Assembly (NCBI GenBank): GCA_965215995.1
Contig: OZ244128.1
Span: 3,658,001-3,722,000 of the forward strand
Direction of reading: 5' to 3'
DNA length: 64,000 nt
Source: SZUA-309 sp965215995
GTDB taxonomy: Bacteria; Pseudomonadota; Gammaproteobacteria; Pseudomonadales; Azotimanducaceae
The translations under genes were made by a program, and so were the position numbers. Under the pieces are notes generated by a model. The model searched no databases. It was not told where the DNA came from and saw only the letters and a program-made list of their open reading frames with translations. Within the stretch, counting starts at the first letter, position 1. Every line of letters begins with the position of its first letter. Of the stretch, positions 51,148 through 60,208 are shown one piece after another.

Positions 51148-52263
51148 TCAGACCAGCACCGGACCGTCGCTGGGGGCATCGTGGCTGCCCGGATGGGCGC
51201 GACGGGACAGGTTCGGATCTATCGATCGGTAGTGATAGCAGCCGTCTTCGCTGAGCGTCTGTTCCAACCGGTTGCGGTGCTGCAGCAGGTGTACGTGGGC
51301 GATGGCTTCGCCCAGCGCCATCATCATCTGCCGCGGATCAAGATCTCTAGCAAAGAGCACGGGCAGCAGGTCTTTGGCAGTGGCCGTTGTCTCCGCGCAG
51401 TGTTCCTCGATGGCGAGCATCCGGTCCTCGTGGTGATCCATCAGCTCGCTCAATCGGTCACGCACGCCGTAGAACGGGAGGTTGTGGGCGGGCAGGACCA
51501 GCGTGTCTGCTGGTGTGTTCAGGAACTTGTCTAGCGACTCCATCCAGTCCAGCAGCGGATTGGCCAGCGGCTCCGTCGGATGCACGCTCACGTTTGAGGT
51601 GATCACGGGCAGGATCTGGTCGCCGGAGAGCATCACCTTCAGCGAAGCGCAGTAAAGGCATGCGTGCTCGGGGGAATGTCCTGAGCCAACCACCACCCGC
51701 CAATCCCGGCCACCAATGGTGAGCACGTTTCCGTCCTGCAAACGTACGTAACCCGCGGGCATCTCCGGCATGGTCATTGCCGATGCAGCAGAGGAGCGTT
51801 CCTCCCAGCTTTTTCTCAGCGCCTCCAGGTACTCGGCAGGCATGCCGGCGCGTTGATAAAACTGCTGGCCGATCCAGTTGGTGTGGTGGGAGGGGCCACC
51901 GGCAGAGAACGCTCGGGCCTGGTAGTACTCGGCCCTGGTCATGTACAGCGGGCACTGGAAGTGCTCGGTGATCATCAGCGCCTGGCCGATATGGTCCGGG
52001 TGCATGTGGGTGCAGACCACGCCCACCACGGGCTTGCCACCGAGCTCCTGGCTGAAGATCTGCTGCCAGTAGTCCCGGGTCTCCTCCAGGGACAGCCCGG
52101 TGTCCACGACCCACCAGCCTTCATTGTCTTCCAGCAGGTAGAGGTTGATGTGATTCAGCGAGCCGCCGCCCATGGGCATGGTCAGCCAACGAACGCCGGG
52201 CGCCACCTCCACGGTGGTACCGGGCGCTGGATGGGAATCGTGCGGATATCGGAGGTTGGACAC
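51148..52263 (-). CDS. MBL-fold metallo-hydrolase with C-terminal winged-helix-like region
   Basis: A 371-residue hydrolase. HMHPDH (86-91) in VCTHMHPDHIGQ is the zinc motif, VVVGSGHSPEHACLY carries the next His, MLSGDQILPVIT the Asp, and LPAHNLPF the last His. After about residue 280 an alpha-helical segment (LSELMDHHEDRMLAIEEHC... VHLLQHRNRLEQ) corresponds to the winged-helix tail found in LACTB2-type members. It is divergent from the acyl-CoA dehydrogenase across 149 bp. Confidence 0.9.
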   Translation of the reverse strand: MSNLRYPHDSHPAPGTTVEVAPGVRWLTMPMGGGSLNHINLYLLEDNEGWWVVDTGLSLEETRDYWQQIFSQELGGKPVVGVVCTHMHPDHIGQALMITEHFQCPLYMTRAEYYQARAFSAGGPSHHTNWIGQQFYQRAGMPAEYLEALRKSWEERSSAASAMTMPEMPAGYVRLQDGNVLTIGGRDWRVVVGSGHSPEHACLYCASLKVMLSGDQILPVITSNVSVHPTEPLANPLLDWMESLDKFLNTPADTLVLPAHNLPFYGVRDRLSELMDHHEDRMLAIEEHCAETTATAKDLLPVLFARDLDPRQMMMALGEAIAHVHLLQHRNRLEQTLSEDGCYHYRSIDPNLSRRAHPGSHDAPSDGPVLV

Positions 52264-52412
52264 TACCGCGCCTGCTAGGTTGGCCAGGGAACGAGCGAGT
52301 ATATCGGAATGGGGTGCGCGGCGTTCGCCTGAGGTGCGGCCAGAAACGAGCGCTGAAAAGCCGGGCCCGATTCGTTAGATTAGGAGAACACTTGCAGGAG
52401 GGAGAAAGACGC

Positions 52413-53669
52413 ATGGCGATGAACGTTAAGCCGGTACCGACGCTCGATGACGAGGTGAACGAGATCCGTCTCGCGACCGCGGATATCGTCAATCAGGACA
52501 TCGTGCCCAACGAAGGCAAGCTCTGGGGGTGGCTCTCCGACAGCGCCAACGCCCCTAACGAGGTGATCGAGGAAGCCAGGGAGCTTCGCCATCAGGTTCA
52601 AGACAAGGTGAAAAAGGCCAACCTCTGGGCGCCGCACCTGCCGCCGGAGTTCGGCGGTATGGGCCTGTCCTTCATGCAGCATGCCTACATGAACGAAATT
52701 CTGTCCTACAGCCCGGGGGCGGCTTCCCTGTTCGGGGTGGTAGCACCGAATTCGGGTAATCAGAAAATACTGGTGAAGTACGGCACTCCAGACCAGCACG
52801 AGAAGTGGCTGAAGCCGCTCACGGAAGGCCGGATGCAGTCAGGCTTTTCCATGACCGAACCGCATAATCCAGGTTCCGACCCACGCTCGCTGCAGACCAA
52901 AGCGGTGCTCGAGGGCGATGAGTGGGTGATCAACGGCCATAAGTGGTTCACGTCCAACGGTCACGCGGCGGACTTCTACATCGTCATGTGCCGGACGGCG
53001 GATCCGGATGATCCGGGCGGCTCCAACGAGAAGATGACGCAGATCATCGTGCCCAAGGACACACCGGGGGTGAACATCGTTCGCGGTGTGCCGGTCTGGG
53101 GCAGGGCATCCAGCCACTGCGAGATCATCTACGACAACGTCCGGGTGCCGAAGGAAAACCAGCTCGGCCGGACGGGCACGGGCCACCAGGCTGCCCAGGA
53201 TCGGCTCGGGGCAGGCCGGGTTTATCACTGCATGAATTCCATCGGCTCCATGTGGCGTGCCTTCGACCTGATGATCGACCGGCTTACCACCCGGGAAGTG
53301 CACGGTGGTGAGAAGCTGGAGGAGAAGCAGTTCATGCAGGGTTTCATTGCCGACAGCTACATGGACATTCAGAGCGCGCGCCTCATGACCATTCATTGCG
53401 CGGAGAAGATGGAGAGCGGGGCGGATCCGCGCACGGACATCTCTGCGATCAAGATATTCGTCCCCGAGGCCTACCACCGGGTGGTAGACCGGGCGATCCA
53501 GGTCTACGGCGCGGCAGGCGTGTCTGGTGATCTGCCCCTGGCCGGCATGTATACGGGTGCTCGCACCCTGCGTATCGCGGATGGTCCGGACGAGGTGCAC
53601 AAGATCCTCATCGCCAAGAACATCCTGCGTCGCTACCACGCAGGCGAGAACTGGGATTTCGGAAACTGA
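52413..53669 (+). CDS. Acyl-CoA dehydrogenase family protein
   Basis: A 418-residue flavoprotein catalysing alpha,beta-desaturation of an acyl-CoA. QSGFSMTEPHNPGSDP binds FAD and substrate, DEWVINGHKWFTSNGHAADF is the central beta domain, and YGAAGVSGDLPLAGMYTGARTLRIADGPDEVHK the C-terminal helical domain. The catalytic base is not where short-chain enzymes have it, fitting the ACAD10/11-like branch, which agrees with the phosphotransferase at 27 kb. AGGAGGGAGAAAG precedes the ATG. A PPOX protein follows 18 bp later. Confidence 0.93.
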   Translation: MAMNVKPVPTLDDEVNEIRLATADIVNQDIVPNEGKLWGWLSDSANAPNEVIEEARELRHQVQDKVKKANLWAPHLPPEFGGMGLSFMQHAYMNEILSYSPGAASLFGVVAPNSGNQKILVKYGTPDQHEKWLKPLTEGRMQSGFSMTEPHNPGSDPRSLQTKAVLEGDEWVINGHKWFTSNGHAADFYIVMCRTADPDDPGGSNEKMTQIIVPKDTPGVNIVRGVPVWGRASSHCEIIYDNVRVPKENQLGRTGTGHQAAQDRLGAGRVYHCMNSIGSMWRAFDLMIDRLTTREVHGGEKLEEKQFMQGFIADSYMDIQSARLMTIHCAEKMESGADPRTDISAIKIFVPEAYHRVVDRAIQVYGAAGVSGDLPLAGMYTGARTLRIADGPDEVHKILIAKNILRRYHAGENWDFGN

Positions 53670-53687
53670 TGGCATGAGAGGCGGACC

Positions 53688-54206
53688 GTGCCGGTATTGA
53701 CGCACTCCGAGCGAACGGCATTTCTTGCTGAGCCTGGCGTGCTCATGCGGGTTTCCGTGGTCCGTGCCGATGGCTCGCCTCTGGTCACACCCATCTGGTT
53801 TCTGCATCGCCCGGAAGAGGACGGGGAGTTCATCTACTTCACGCCGCGCGAGAAGTCCGAGTGGTTCGCCTGCCTGCGACGTGATCCCAGAGTTGCGCTG
53901 TGCATCGATGAGCAGCCACTACCCTACCGGAAGGTGATTGCGGAAGGGGTGGCAGAGCTCCTCTACGACGTAGGCAGGGACGACGAATGGCGAGACCTGT
54001 ATCGGCAGATCGCAGGCCGCTATGTGCCACCAGAGGCTGCGGAGGCCTACGTGCAGAACACCATTGAGCAGCCGCGGGGTCTGTATCGATTGAATCTGGA
54101 TACGGCTCGGGTCAAAACCTGGCGCATGCCGCTCGAAGGAGAGCCTCAGGAAGGCATCTGGCATGAGCGGTATTATGTGCCTGGTAGTTGGGGAAGTCGG
54201 CAATGA
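53688..54206 (+). CDS. Pyridoxamine 5'-phosphate oxidase-like (PPOX) family protein
   Basis: A 172-residue split-barrel flavin protein. VLMRVSVVRADGSPLVTPIWFLH and GEFIYFTPREKSEWFACLRRDPRVALCIDEQPLPYRKVIAEGVAEL are the strands that bind FMN or F420 in this superfamily, which includes F420-dependent biliverdin reductases. It starts with GTG. With five LLM genes in the window it could share an unusual flavin, but cofactor cannot be assigned. Its stop overlaps the ATG of the next gene. Confidence 0.85.
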   Translation: MPVLTHSERTAFLAEPGVLMRVSVVRADGSPLVTPIWFLHRPEEDGEFIYFTPREKSEWFACLRRDPRVALCIDEQPLPYRKVIAEGVAELLYDVGRDDEWRDLYRQIAGRYVPPEAAEAYVQNTIEQPRGLYRLNLDTARVKTWRMPLEGEPQEGIWHERYYVPGSWGSRQ

Positions 54207-54607
54207 CCATGGAAACGCTTGAGTGCCCGAAGTGCCCGGGCGAGCTCGTTGCCAAGACTTATGGGCGCAAGATCCAGGTGCACCGCTGTACGGATTGCGG
54301 TGGGCTCTGGTGCAAGCCGGACGTGCTGCTGGAGATGAAGAAAGAGTGGATGTCTGAGGCGGTGCTCGATTCGGGTGATCCGAAGGTGGGTGCCGCGCTG
54401 GACAAGCTGGACAACATCGCCTGCCCGGAAGACGGCGCCGCCATGGAGAAAAAGGCCGACGAGCGCCAGACTCATATCTGGTACGAAGCCTGTCCCGAGT
54501 GCAACGGTATGTTCTTCGATGCGGGCGAGTTCACGGATCTGAAATACGACACCCTGATGGACAGGGTGCGGGATTTCGTCAAAGGGGCACGGCCGGACGG
54601 TGAGTGA
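54203..54607 (+). CDS. TFIIB-type zinc-finger protein
   Basis: A 134-residue protein with two similar zinc-binding halves: CPKC (8-11) with CTDCGGLW (29-36), and CPEDG with CPECNGMFFD. Each half is the zf-TFIIB pattern of small bacterial proteins of unknown role. The ATG overlaps the PPOX stop (ATGA). The linker (about 40-65) is helical and charged. It may bind a nucleic acid or protein partner; no function known. Confidence 0.85.
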   Translation: MTMETLECPKCPGELVAKTYGRKIQVHRCTDCGGLWCKPDVLLEMKKEWMSEAVLDSGDPKVGAALDKLDNIACPEDGAAMEKKADERQTHIWYEACPECNGMFFDAGEFTDLKYDTLMDRVRDFVKGARPDGE

Positions 54608-54654
54608 CCTGATTGGGTCTCTGAGGTTCCTTTAGAGTTGGAGAAGTAATAGGG

Positions 54655-54921
54655 ATGCCGGACAAGGTAAAAAAGGCGCTGTCGGAGCTGCACGACGCAC
54701 TCGAGGAGGTCGATAGCGTTGATCCGGCCATGCTGGATCTGCTGAAGAAAGTGGACGGGGACATCCACTCTCTGCTTGAGGCTCAGGCGCCTCGAGAAGA
54801 AGAAACCAGCGCCCTGATGCTGCGCATCGAAGAGCTGGGCGCGGACTTCGCCGCCCGTCATCCGCAGACCGAGCGGTTCTTCCAGGAGCTGGTCGGCACG
54901 CTCGGTCGGCTGGGTATCTGA
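54655..54921 (+). CDS. DUF4404 family small protein
   Basis: An 88-residue, strongly acidic, helical protein. KKALSELHDALEEVDSVDPAMLDLLKKVDGDIHSLL and RIEELGADFAARHPQTERFFQELVGTLGRLGI match DUF4404, found in gammaproteobacteria. It looks like two helical hairpins, possibly a coiled-coil dimer. Function unknown. It ends 13 bp from the stop of the convergent aminotransferase. Confidence 0.85.
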   Translation: MPDKVKKALSELHDALEEVDSVDPAMLDLLKKVDGDIHSLLEAQAPREEETSALMLRIEELGADFAARHPQTERFFQELVGTLGRLGI

Positions 54922-54934
54922 TCCCGATGGTGCT

Positions 54935-56089
54935 CTAGAACAGCGAGTCGAAGTCCTTCGGCTCATTGCTCGTTCTCGCTTCTCGAATGCACTGAGCCAG
55001 TATGGGAATACCCTGTTCGATCTGCTCTTTCGTCAGGTGGCCGAAGGCGAGTCGCAGGTAGGGCACCTTGGCGTTCTGGTAGTGGAACGATATTCCCGGC
55101 AGATACATGAACCCGCGTGCCATGGCGGTTTCGAGCAGCTCTTTGCCGTTGATGTCGTCCGGTACCCGCACCCAGATGAACAGGCCGCCGACCGGGTTGG
55201 ACCAGACACACTGATCTGAAAGCTCTGCATCCAGCAGGGACAAGGTGAGATCCCGCTTCACCTTGAGGGCATCGTTACCGAAGTTGGTGTGCTCCCAGAT
55301 CCCGTCTCTGTAGAACTCGGCGACGATGGCGGCCGCCAGGGTGTTGCTGCCGGCATCGTGGCGTCGGTCCATGATCTTCTCGAGCATGGGGGGGCGCGCG
55401 AGCACGTAGCCGAGACGAAGTCCTGGCGCCAGAATCTTCGACAGTGAGCACATGTAGATATGGCGCGGGTCATCATCCATGGCGTAAATGGAGGGTTCTA
55501 CCGGACCGTCGTAGTGCACGTCGCCGTAGCAGTTGTCTTCCACCAATGGCACGTCGTAGCGACGGGCGATGTCGATCAGGGTTTGCCGCCTGGCCCGCGG
55601 CATGGTGAAGCCGGTAGGATTCTGGTACGTGGTGATGGTGTAGATGAACTTCGGTAGCCGTTTCTCCGAGGCGAGTCGATCCAGTTCTTTCTCCAGCACG
55701 TCCAGCCGCATGCCTTCCTCCGAGAGGGGAATGCCCACCATGTCGAGCTTGAGACTGCGGTAAGCGGCCAGGGTGCCCGGATAGCTGAACTCTTCGACGA
55801 TGCAGGTGTCCCCCGGCGCCTCCTGCAACGCTTCGGCAACCAGAGTCACTGCCTGCATGGAGCCGTTGGTGAGCATGATGTGGTCCGGATCCACCGGCAC
55901 GCCTTCCCGGTCCGACTCCCGCTTCGCCATGGCGTCCCGGAGAGGTTTGAAACCCAGTTTGCCGGGGTAGTCGTTCAGCTGATCGAGCTCGCGCTCGATG
56001 ACGTTTACGGCCGCATCCTGTAGTGCCTTGACCGGAAAGGTCTCCGGATTCGATCGGCCGCTGCCGAAGTCGTAGAGAATCCCGCTCAT
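54935..56089 (-). CDS. PLP-dependent aminotransferase, class I/II (MocR/LysN-like)
   Basis: A 384-residue fold-type I aminotransferase. YPGKLGFKPLRDAMA and LTNGSMQAVTLVAEALQEAPGDTCIVEEFSYPGT bind the cofactor phosphate, VEDNCYGD has the conserved Asp, and CSLSKILAPGLRLGYV the Schiff-base Lys. It resembles 2-aminoadipate and other broad transaminases without a GntR domain. Its ATG overlaps the end of the isomerase gene (56086-56089), making it the last gene of a coupled three-gene operon. Confidence 0.9.
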   Translation of the reverse strand: MSGILYDFGSGRSNPETFPVKALQDAAVNVIERELDQLNDYPGKLGFKPLRDAMAKRESDREGVPVDPDHIMLTNGSMQAVTLVAEALQEAPGDTCIVEEFSYPGTLAAYRSLKLDMVGIPLSEEGMRLDVLEKELDRLASEKRLPKFIYTITTYQNPTGFTMPRARRQTLIDIARRYDVPLVEDNCYGDVHYDGPVEPSIYAMDDDPRHIYMCSLSKILAPGLRLGYVLARPPMLEKIMDRRHDAGSNTLAAAIVAEFYRDGIWEHTNFGNDALKVKRDLTLSLLDAELSDQCVWSNPVGGLFIWVRVPDDINGKELLETAMARGFMYLPGISFHYQNAKVPYLRLAFGHLTKEQIEQGIPILAQCIREARTSNEPKDFDSLF

Positions 56090-56841
56090 TGTCTGCCCTC
56101 CGCCAGATCGTTGCCGATCAGGTACTCATAACTCTCCCGGATGGCCGTCATCATGTCCGTGGCGCAAGCATCGAGCTCGACGACCAGCCACTCGATGGTG
56201 TCTGGATCAGCAGCCCCGATCACGGCCGGGACGTCCACCTTGCCCTGACCCACGGCCACCATGGGCTGCTTCTGCGTGAGTGGTCCATCCTTGATGTGCA
56301 ACAGGGGCGCTTTGCTGGCGATTCGGGAAAGCTCCGCCGCCGGATCGCAGGCACCGAAGTTGGCTGCCCAGTAGGTGTCGAGCTCGTAGTTGAGATCGGG
56401 AACCATGTCCGCCAGATGATGCATTGCCGGCCGGCCGTCGATCAGCTCGAACTCCCACCAGTGATTGTGAATGGCGAGCTCTATGCCCTGCGGGCCAAGC
56501 TGGTCGATCAGGCTCTGACAGGTTTCGGCAGTGCGGCGGACCGCGTCCAGGTCCTTGAAGTCATCAGGCATGAAGCCACCGATCGCCCGGTTGAGGCCGA
56601 GCTCGCGCAACGTGTCCACCACCTCATTCACCGGGCTGCGATTGGCCCAGGGCGTGTGGCTGGAGGAGACCTTCATGCCGAGAGACTCGACCTGGGCTCG
56701 AAACTCCTGCGGTGATTTACCGAACAGGTTAAACGGCTCCACACCGGCGTAGCCGATGGCGGCCAGCTCCTCGAGCACGGCGTCGAAGTTCTGCTCGGAG
56801 GCTTCCCGGAGCGAGTAGAGTTGCACGGAAATCGGCGTCAC
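56086..56841 (-). CDS. Sugar phosphate isomerase/epimerase (AP endonuclease-2 fold)
   Basis: A 251-residue TIM-barrel protein. VQLYSLREASEQNFD and YAGVEPFNLFG open the barrel; SSSHTPW, LAIHNHWWEFE, YELDTYWAANFG and LLHIKDGPL supply metal ligands, the pattern of xylose-isomerase-like TIM barrels (IolE, IolI, hydroxypyruvate isomerase). It is flanked on both sides by coupled genes (ATGA overlaps with the aminotransferase and with the Gfo/Idh gene). Substrate likely a sugar or inositol derivative. Confidence 0.9.
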   Translation of the reverse strand: MTPISVQLYSLREASEQNFDAVLEELAAIGYAGVEPFNLFGKSPQEFRAQVESLGMKVSSSHTPWANRSPVNEVVDTLRELGLNRAIGGFMPDDFKDLDAVRRTAETCQSLIDQLGPQGIELAIHNHWWEFELIDGRPAMHHLADMVPDLNYELDTYWAANFGACDPAAELSRIASKAPLLHIKDGPLTQKQPMVAVGQGKVDVPAVIGAADPDTIEWLVVELDACATDMMTAIRESYEYLIGNDLAEGRQ

Positions 56842-57890
56842 AGTTGAACCTCCTTGCCGGTGGTGGCTGATTCGTAGATACCGTCAAGCACCCGCTGCAC
56901 GGCGAGCGCCTGGTCGGAGTGGATGATGGGTGCCTCCTCGCCAAGCAGCACGTTGATGAAGTGCTCGGCCCGGGAGCAGTGCGGGTAGGCGATGGGAGGT
57001 GCCTTCGGATTCTGGACGATGTGGTACTCGCTGCCTTCGCCGGGCTCGAAAAGCTGGCCGCCATAGACCGCCATCCCGGCATTTTCGCCATAGGCGATCA
57101 CATCGTGATCGTTGCCGCTGGGTTGGTGCAAGGCCCAGGAGGCTTCCAGAGTGATGACGGCGCCGCCGTCCAGGCGGATGAGCGCGGTGGCGAAATCGTC
57201 CACGTCGAAGTCATCGAACTCCCGCTCAGAGCGGCCCCAGCCTCCTTCGCCCAGACCCCGATTGCCGAATCGGGTGAAGGTGGCCCCGCTGACGGAAACC
57301 GGGCGGAAGTTGTCGATCAGGTGCAGGGCCACGTCCAGCACGTGCACGCCGATATCCAGAAGCGCGCCCCCGCCCGCGACTGATTTGCTCGTGAACCAAC
57401 TGCCCAGGCGGGGAATACCGGCTCGCCGGCGCCAGAAGGCCTTCAGGTGGTAGACCTCACCGAGTCGGCCTTCTGCAATCAGCGCTCTGGCGCTCTGCAC
57501 GTTGCGCTCGAACCGCTGGTTCATACCGAGCATGAGCGTTCGTCCCGCTGTTTCGGCTGCTGCGATGATGTTCCCGGCCGCCTCGCTATTGAGTGCGAAA
57601 GGCTTGTCCAGCAACACGTGCTTGCCGGCTTGCAAAGCCTTCACCGCCACCTCTTCGTGAAAGGCGTTCGGCACGGCGATATAGACGGCATCCAGATCGT
57701 CCCGAGCCAACAGCTCATCTACGTCGGTGAAGGTGTGCTCCGCGCGCACCATGGCCGCAAGCTCCTCGGCACGGTCAGAGTTCGGGTCAGCCACGGCGAG
57801 CACTTTGCACGCCGCGTGGCGACGGAATTCCCGTGCAGTGAAAAGGGCGATCTGGCCGGCGCCGATCATGCCGAGTCGAATGCTGCTCAT
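56838..57890 (-). CDS. Gfo/Idh/MocA family oxidoreductase
   Basis: A 350-residue NAD(P)-dependent oxidoreductase of sugars or inositols. IRLGMIGAGQIALFTAREF is the Rossmann nucleotide motif, DAVYIAVPNAFHEEVAVKALQAGKHVLLDKPFALN contains the EKP-like KP motif (here DKP), and LLDIGVHVLDVALHLI has the catalytic-site His. The start at 57890 has AGGGGAC upstream. It is divergent from a second Gfo/Idh/MocA gene with only 66 bp between them. Confidence 0.93.
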   Translation of the reverse strand: MSSIRLGMIGAGQIALFTAREFRRHAACKVLAVADPNSDRAEELAAMVRAEHTFTDVDELLARDDLDAVYIAVPNAFHEEVAVKALQAGKHVLLDKPFALNSEAAGNIIAAAETAGRTLMLGMNQRFERNVQSARALIAEGRLGEVYHLKAFWRRRAGIPRLGSWFTSKSVAGGGALLDIGVHVLDVALHLIDNFRPVSVSGATFTRFGNRGLGEGGWGRSEREFDDFDVDDFATALIRLDGGAVITLEASWALHQPSGNDHDVIAYGENAGMAVYGGQLFEPGEGSEYHIVQNPKAPPIAYPHCSRAEHFINVLLGEEAPIIHSDQALAVQRVLDGIYESATTGKEVQL

Positions 57891-57923
57891 GTCCCCTGAA
57901 ATCCCCTGCGAATCGGTTATCGT

Positions 57924-57931
57924 AGCATGCT
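57924..57931. promoter_or_regulatory. Palindrome in the divergent Gfo/Idh promoter region, possible operator core
   Basis: AGCATGCT is a perfect 8-bp palindrome near the middle of the 66-bp gap between two divergent operons. The flanking AGGGGAC/GTCCCCT are the ribosome-binding sites of both genes. Confidence 0.25.
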
Positions 57932-57956
57932 GAAGTGCACTGAATAGGGGACGTGA

Positions 57957-59120
57957 GTGACTGGCAACGAGCAGTCTAGCCGAAAGGTCCGGATGGGAAT
58001 GATCGGTGGTGGCGAAGGGGCTTTCATCGGCGCCGTGCATCGCATGGCGGCGGAGCTCGACGGCGAGATTGAGCTAGTCTGTGGCGCCTTCTCCTCAGAC
58101 GCGGAGCGCTCTGTGCGATCGGGACAGATCCTGTACCGGTTGGCGCCGGAACGATGTTACCCCGACTACCCGGCAATGTTTGAGGCGGAGGCGGGTCTCC
58201 CGGCTGACGAGCGTATGGATTTCGTCACCATCGCCACCCCCAATCACGTGCACTTCGATGCAGCTCGAGCTGCGCTCGCGGCAGGCTTTCATGTCGTCTG
58301 CGACAAGCCGGTCACCCATACACTTGCCGATGCCCGAGCTCTGCAATTGCTGCTCGAAGACAGCGACCGTCTTTTCTGCCTGACCCACAACTACACGGGC
58401 TATCCGATGATCCGGGAGGCGCGTTCCCTTGTTGCGTCTGGTGCTCTGGGAGCCATTCGTCGCGCAGATTGCGAGTATCTGCAGGGCTGGCTTGCCACCA
58501 ACCAGGAGGCAGATGGTAACAAGCAGGCCGAATGGCGTACGGATCCCGCACGCTCCGGTGCTGCCGGGTGCTTTGGCGACATCGGCAGCCATGCCCAGAA
58601 CCTGCTCGAGTTCGTCACCGGCCAGACCATCAACCGGCTGTGCGCGGATCTCCACACCTGGGTGCCCGGACGAGCGCTGGACGACGACGGCAATGTGTTG
58701 ATTCGGATGACCGGTGGCGCGCGCGGCGTGATCAGCGCCTCGCAGGTAGCCGTAGGTGAAGAGAATGGGCTGAGGTTGCGCGTGTACGGGGAGAAAGGAG
58801 GCTTGAGCTGGTCACAGATGGAGCCAAACAGCTTGACGCTGACCTGGCCGGACAGATCGCGGGAGGTCCGCCGCACGGGTGGACCATCAACGTCGCCCGC
58901 CGCTTCTGCGGTGACACGAATACCGGCCGGTCATCCGGAAGGCTATCTGGAGGCCTTCGCGGTGCTGTATCGGGATTACGCCCGTGCGGTGCTGGCGCAG
59001 GAGGCCGGTAGGCAGCCTGACTTGGACGTGCCTGGCATCGCCGAAGGCGTGCGTGGCATGCGCTTTATCGAGGCGGTGGTGGAGAGTTCCGCCGCCGGCG
59101 CGACCTGGCTCGAGATCTGA
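57957..59120 (+). CDS. Gfo/Idh/MocA family oxidoreductase (second, divergent)
   Basis: A 387-residue oxidoreductase, distinct from the divergent one. VRMGMIGGGEGAFIGAVH is the nucleotide loop, ATPNHVHFDAARAALAAGFHVVCDKPVTH the DKP motif, and GCFGDIGSHAQNLLEFVTG the active-site His region. GTG at 57957 follows AGGGGA; no ATG lies before the Rossmann motif. A sugar isomerase gene follows after 32 bp, mirroring the operon on the other strand. Confidence 0.92.
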   Translation: MTGNEQSSRKVRMGMIGGGEGAFIGAVHRMAAELDGEIELVCGAFSSDAERSVRSGQILYRLAPERCYPDYPAMFEAEAGLPADERMDFVTIATPNHVHFDAARAALAAGFHVVCDKPVTHTLADARALQLLLEDSDRLFCLTHNYTGYPMIREARSLVASGALGAIRRADCEYLQGWLATNQEADGNKQAEWRTDPARSGAAGCFGDIGSHAQNLLEFVTGQTINRLCADLHTWVPGRALDDDGNVLIRMTGGARGVISASQVAVGEENGLRLRVYGEKGGLSWSQMEPNSLTLTWPDRSREVRRTGGPSTSPAASAVTRIPAGHPEGYLEAFAVLYRDYARAVLAQEAGRQPDLDVPGIAEGVRGMRFIEAVVESSAAGATWLEI

Positions 59121-59152
59121 GTCATGACAAGAACACCAACGAGGAGAAGACA

Positions 59153-60208
59153 TTGAAAACGCTGAAAGGCCCGGCCATTTTTCTGGCCCAGTTCATCGCG
59201 GACCAAGAGCCGTTCAACTCCATTGAAGCCATGGCCCGCTGGGCTTCCGATCTAGGCTTCGTCGGTATTCAGGTGCCGATCGGCAATCCGGCTTTCATTG
59301 ACGTGGCTCAGGCGGCGGAGAGCAAAGACTACTGCGATGACCTGAAGGGCAGAGTAGAGGACTGCGGCGTGACGATCACAGAGCTTTCCACCCACCTGGA
59401 AGGTCAGCTGGTCGCCGTGCATCCGGCCTACGATGAGATGTTTGATGCCTTTGCGCCCAGGTCGGTGCGGGGCAACCCCGGAGCCCGGACCGAGTGGGCA
59501 ACCGAGCAGGTGAAGCTTGCTGCCAGAGCGAGCGCCAATCTGGGTCTGGCTGCCCAGGCGGCATTTCCCGGTGCGCTGCTTTGGCCCATGCTCTATCCCT
59601 GGCCGCAGCGACCACCCGGGTTGGTGGAAGCGGGTTTCGAGGAGTTGGGCCGGCGTTGGCGGCCGATTCTCGACGTGTTCGAAGAGAACGGCGTGGATTG
59701 CTGCTATGAGCTGCACCCGGGCGAAGACCTGCACGATGGCGTGACTTTCGAACGATTCCTGGAATCGGTGGATGGTCATGACCGGGCCAACATTCTCTAC
59801 GATCCGAGCCACTTCGTGCTTCAGCAGCTCGACTATCTGGCGTTCATCGACATCTATCACGAGCGGATCAAAGCCTTTCATGTGAAGGACGCGGAGTTCC
59901 GGCCAAGCGGACGCTCAGGCGTCTATGGCGGTTATCAGGGCTGGGTGGAACGGCCAGGACGCTTCCGCTCGCTGGGTGATGGCCAGATCGATTTCAAGGC
60001 GATCTTCTCCAAGCTCGCCCAGTACGATTTCGAAGGCTGGGCTGTGCTCGAGTGGGAGTGCGCGCTCAAGCATCAGGAAGACGGAGCCCGGGAAGGGGCA
60101 AAGTTCATTGAAGCGCACATCATCCGGGTGACGGACAAAGCATTCGATGATTTCGCTTCTGCGGGCACGGATGAGGCGGCGAACCGCCGGATTCTCGGTC
60201 TGGATTGA
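59153..60208 (+). CDS. Sugar phosphate isomerase/epimerase (second)
   Basis: A 351-residue TIM-barrel protein of the AP endonuclease-2/IolE class, larger than the one in the mirror operon. Metal-ligand strands include TELSTHLEGQLVAVHP, CYELHPGEDLHDG, ILYDPSHFVLQQLD and KAFHVKDAEF, and WAVLEWECA near the end has the last Glu. Its start is TTG at 59153 with GAGGAGA 5 nt upstream; no other start fits. Homologues are often paired with Gfo/Idh/MocA enzymes in inositol or glucoside breakdown. Confidence 0.9.
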   Translation: MKTLKGPAIFLAQFIADQEPFNSIEAMARWASDLGFVGIQVPIGNPAFIDVAQAAESKDYCDDLKGRVEDCGVTITELSTHLEGQLVAVHPAYDEMFDAFAPRSVRGNPGARTEWATEQVKLAARASANLGLAAQAAFPGALLWPMLYPWPQRPPGLVEAGFEELGRRWRPILDVFEENGVDCCYELHPGEDLHDGVTFERFLESVDGHDRANILYDPSHFVLQQLDYLAFIDIYHERIKAFHVKDAEFRPSGRSGVYGGYQGWVERPGRFRSLGDGQIDFKAIFSKLAQYDFEGWAVLEWECALKHQEDGAREGAKFIEAHIIRVTDKAFDDFASAGTDEAANRRILGLD

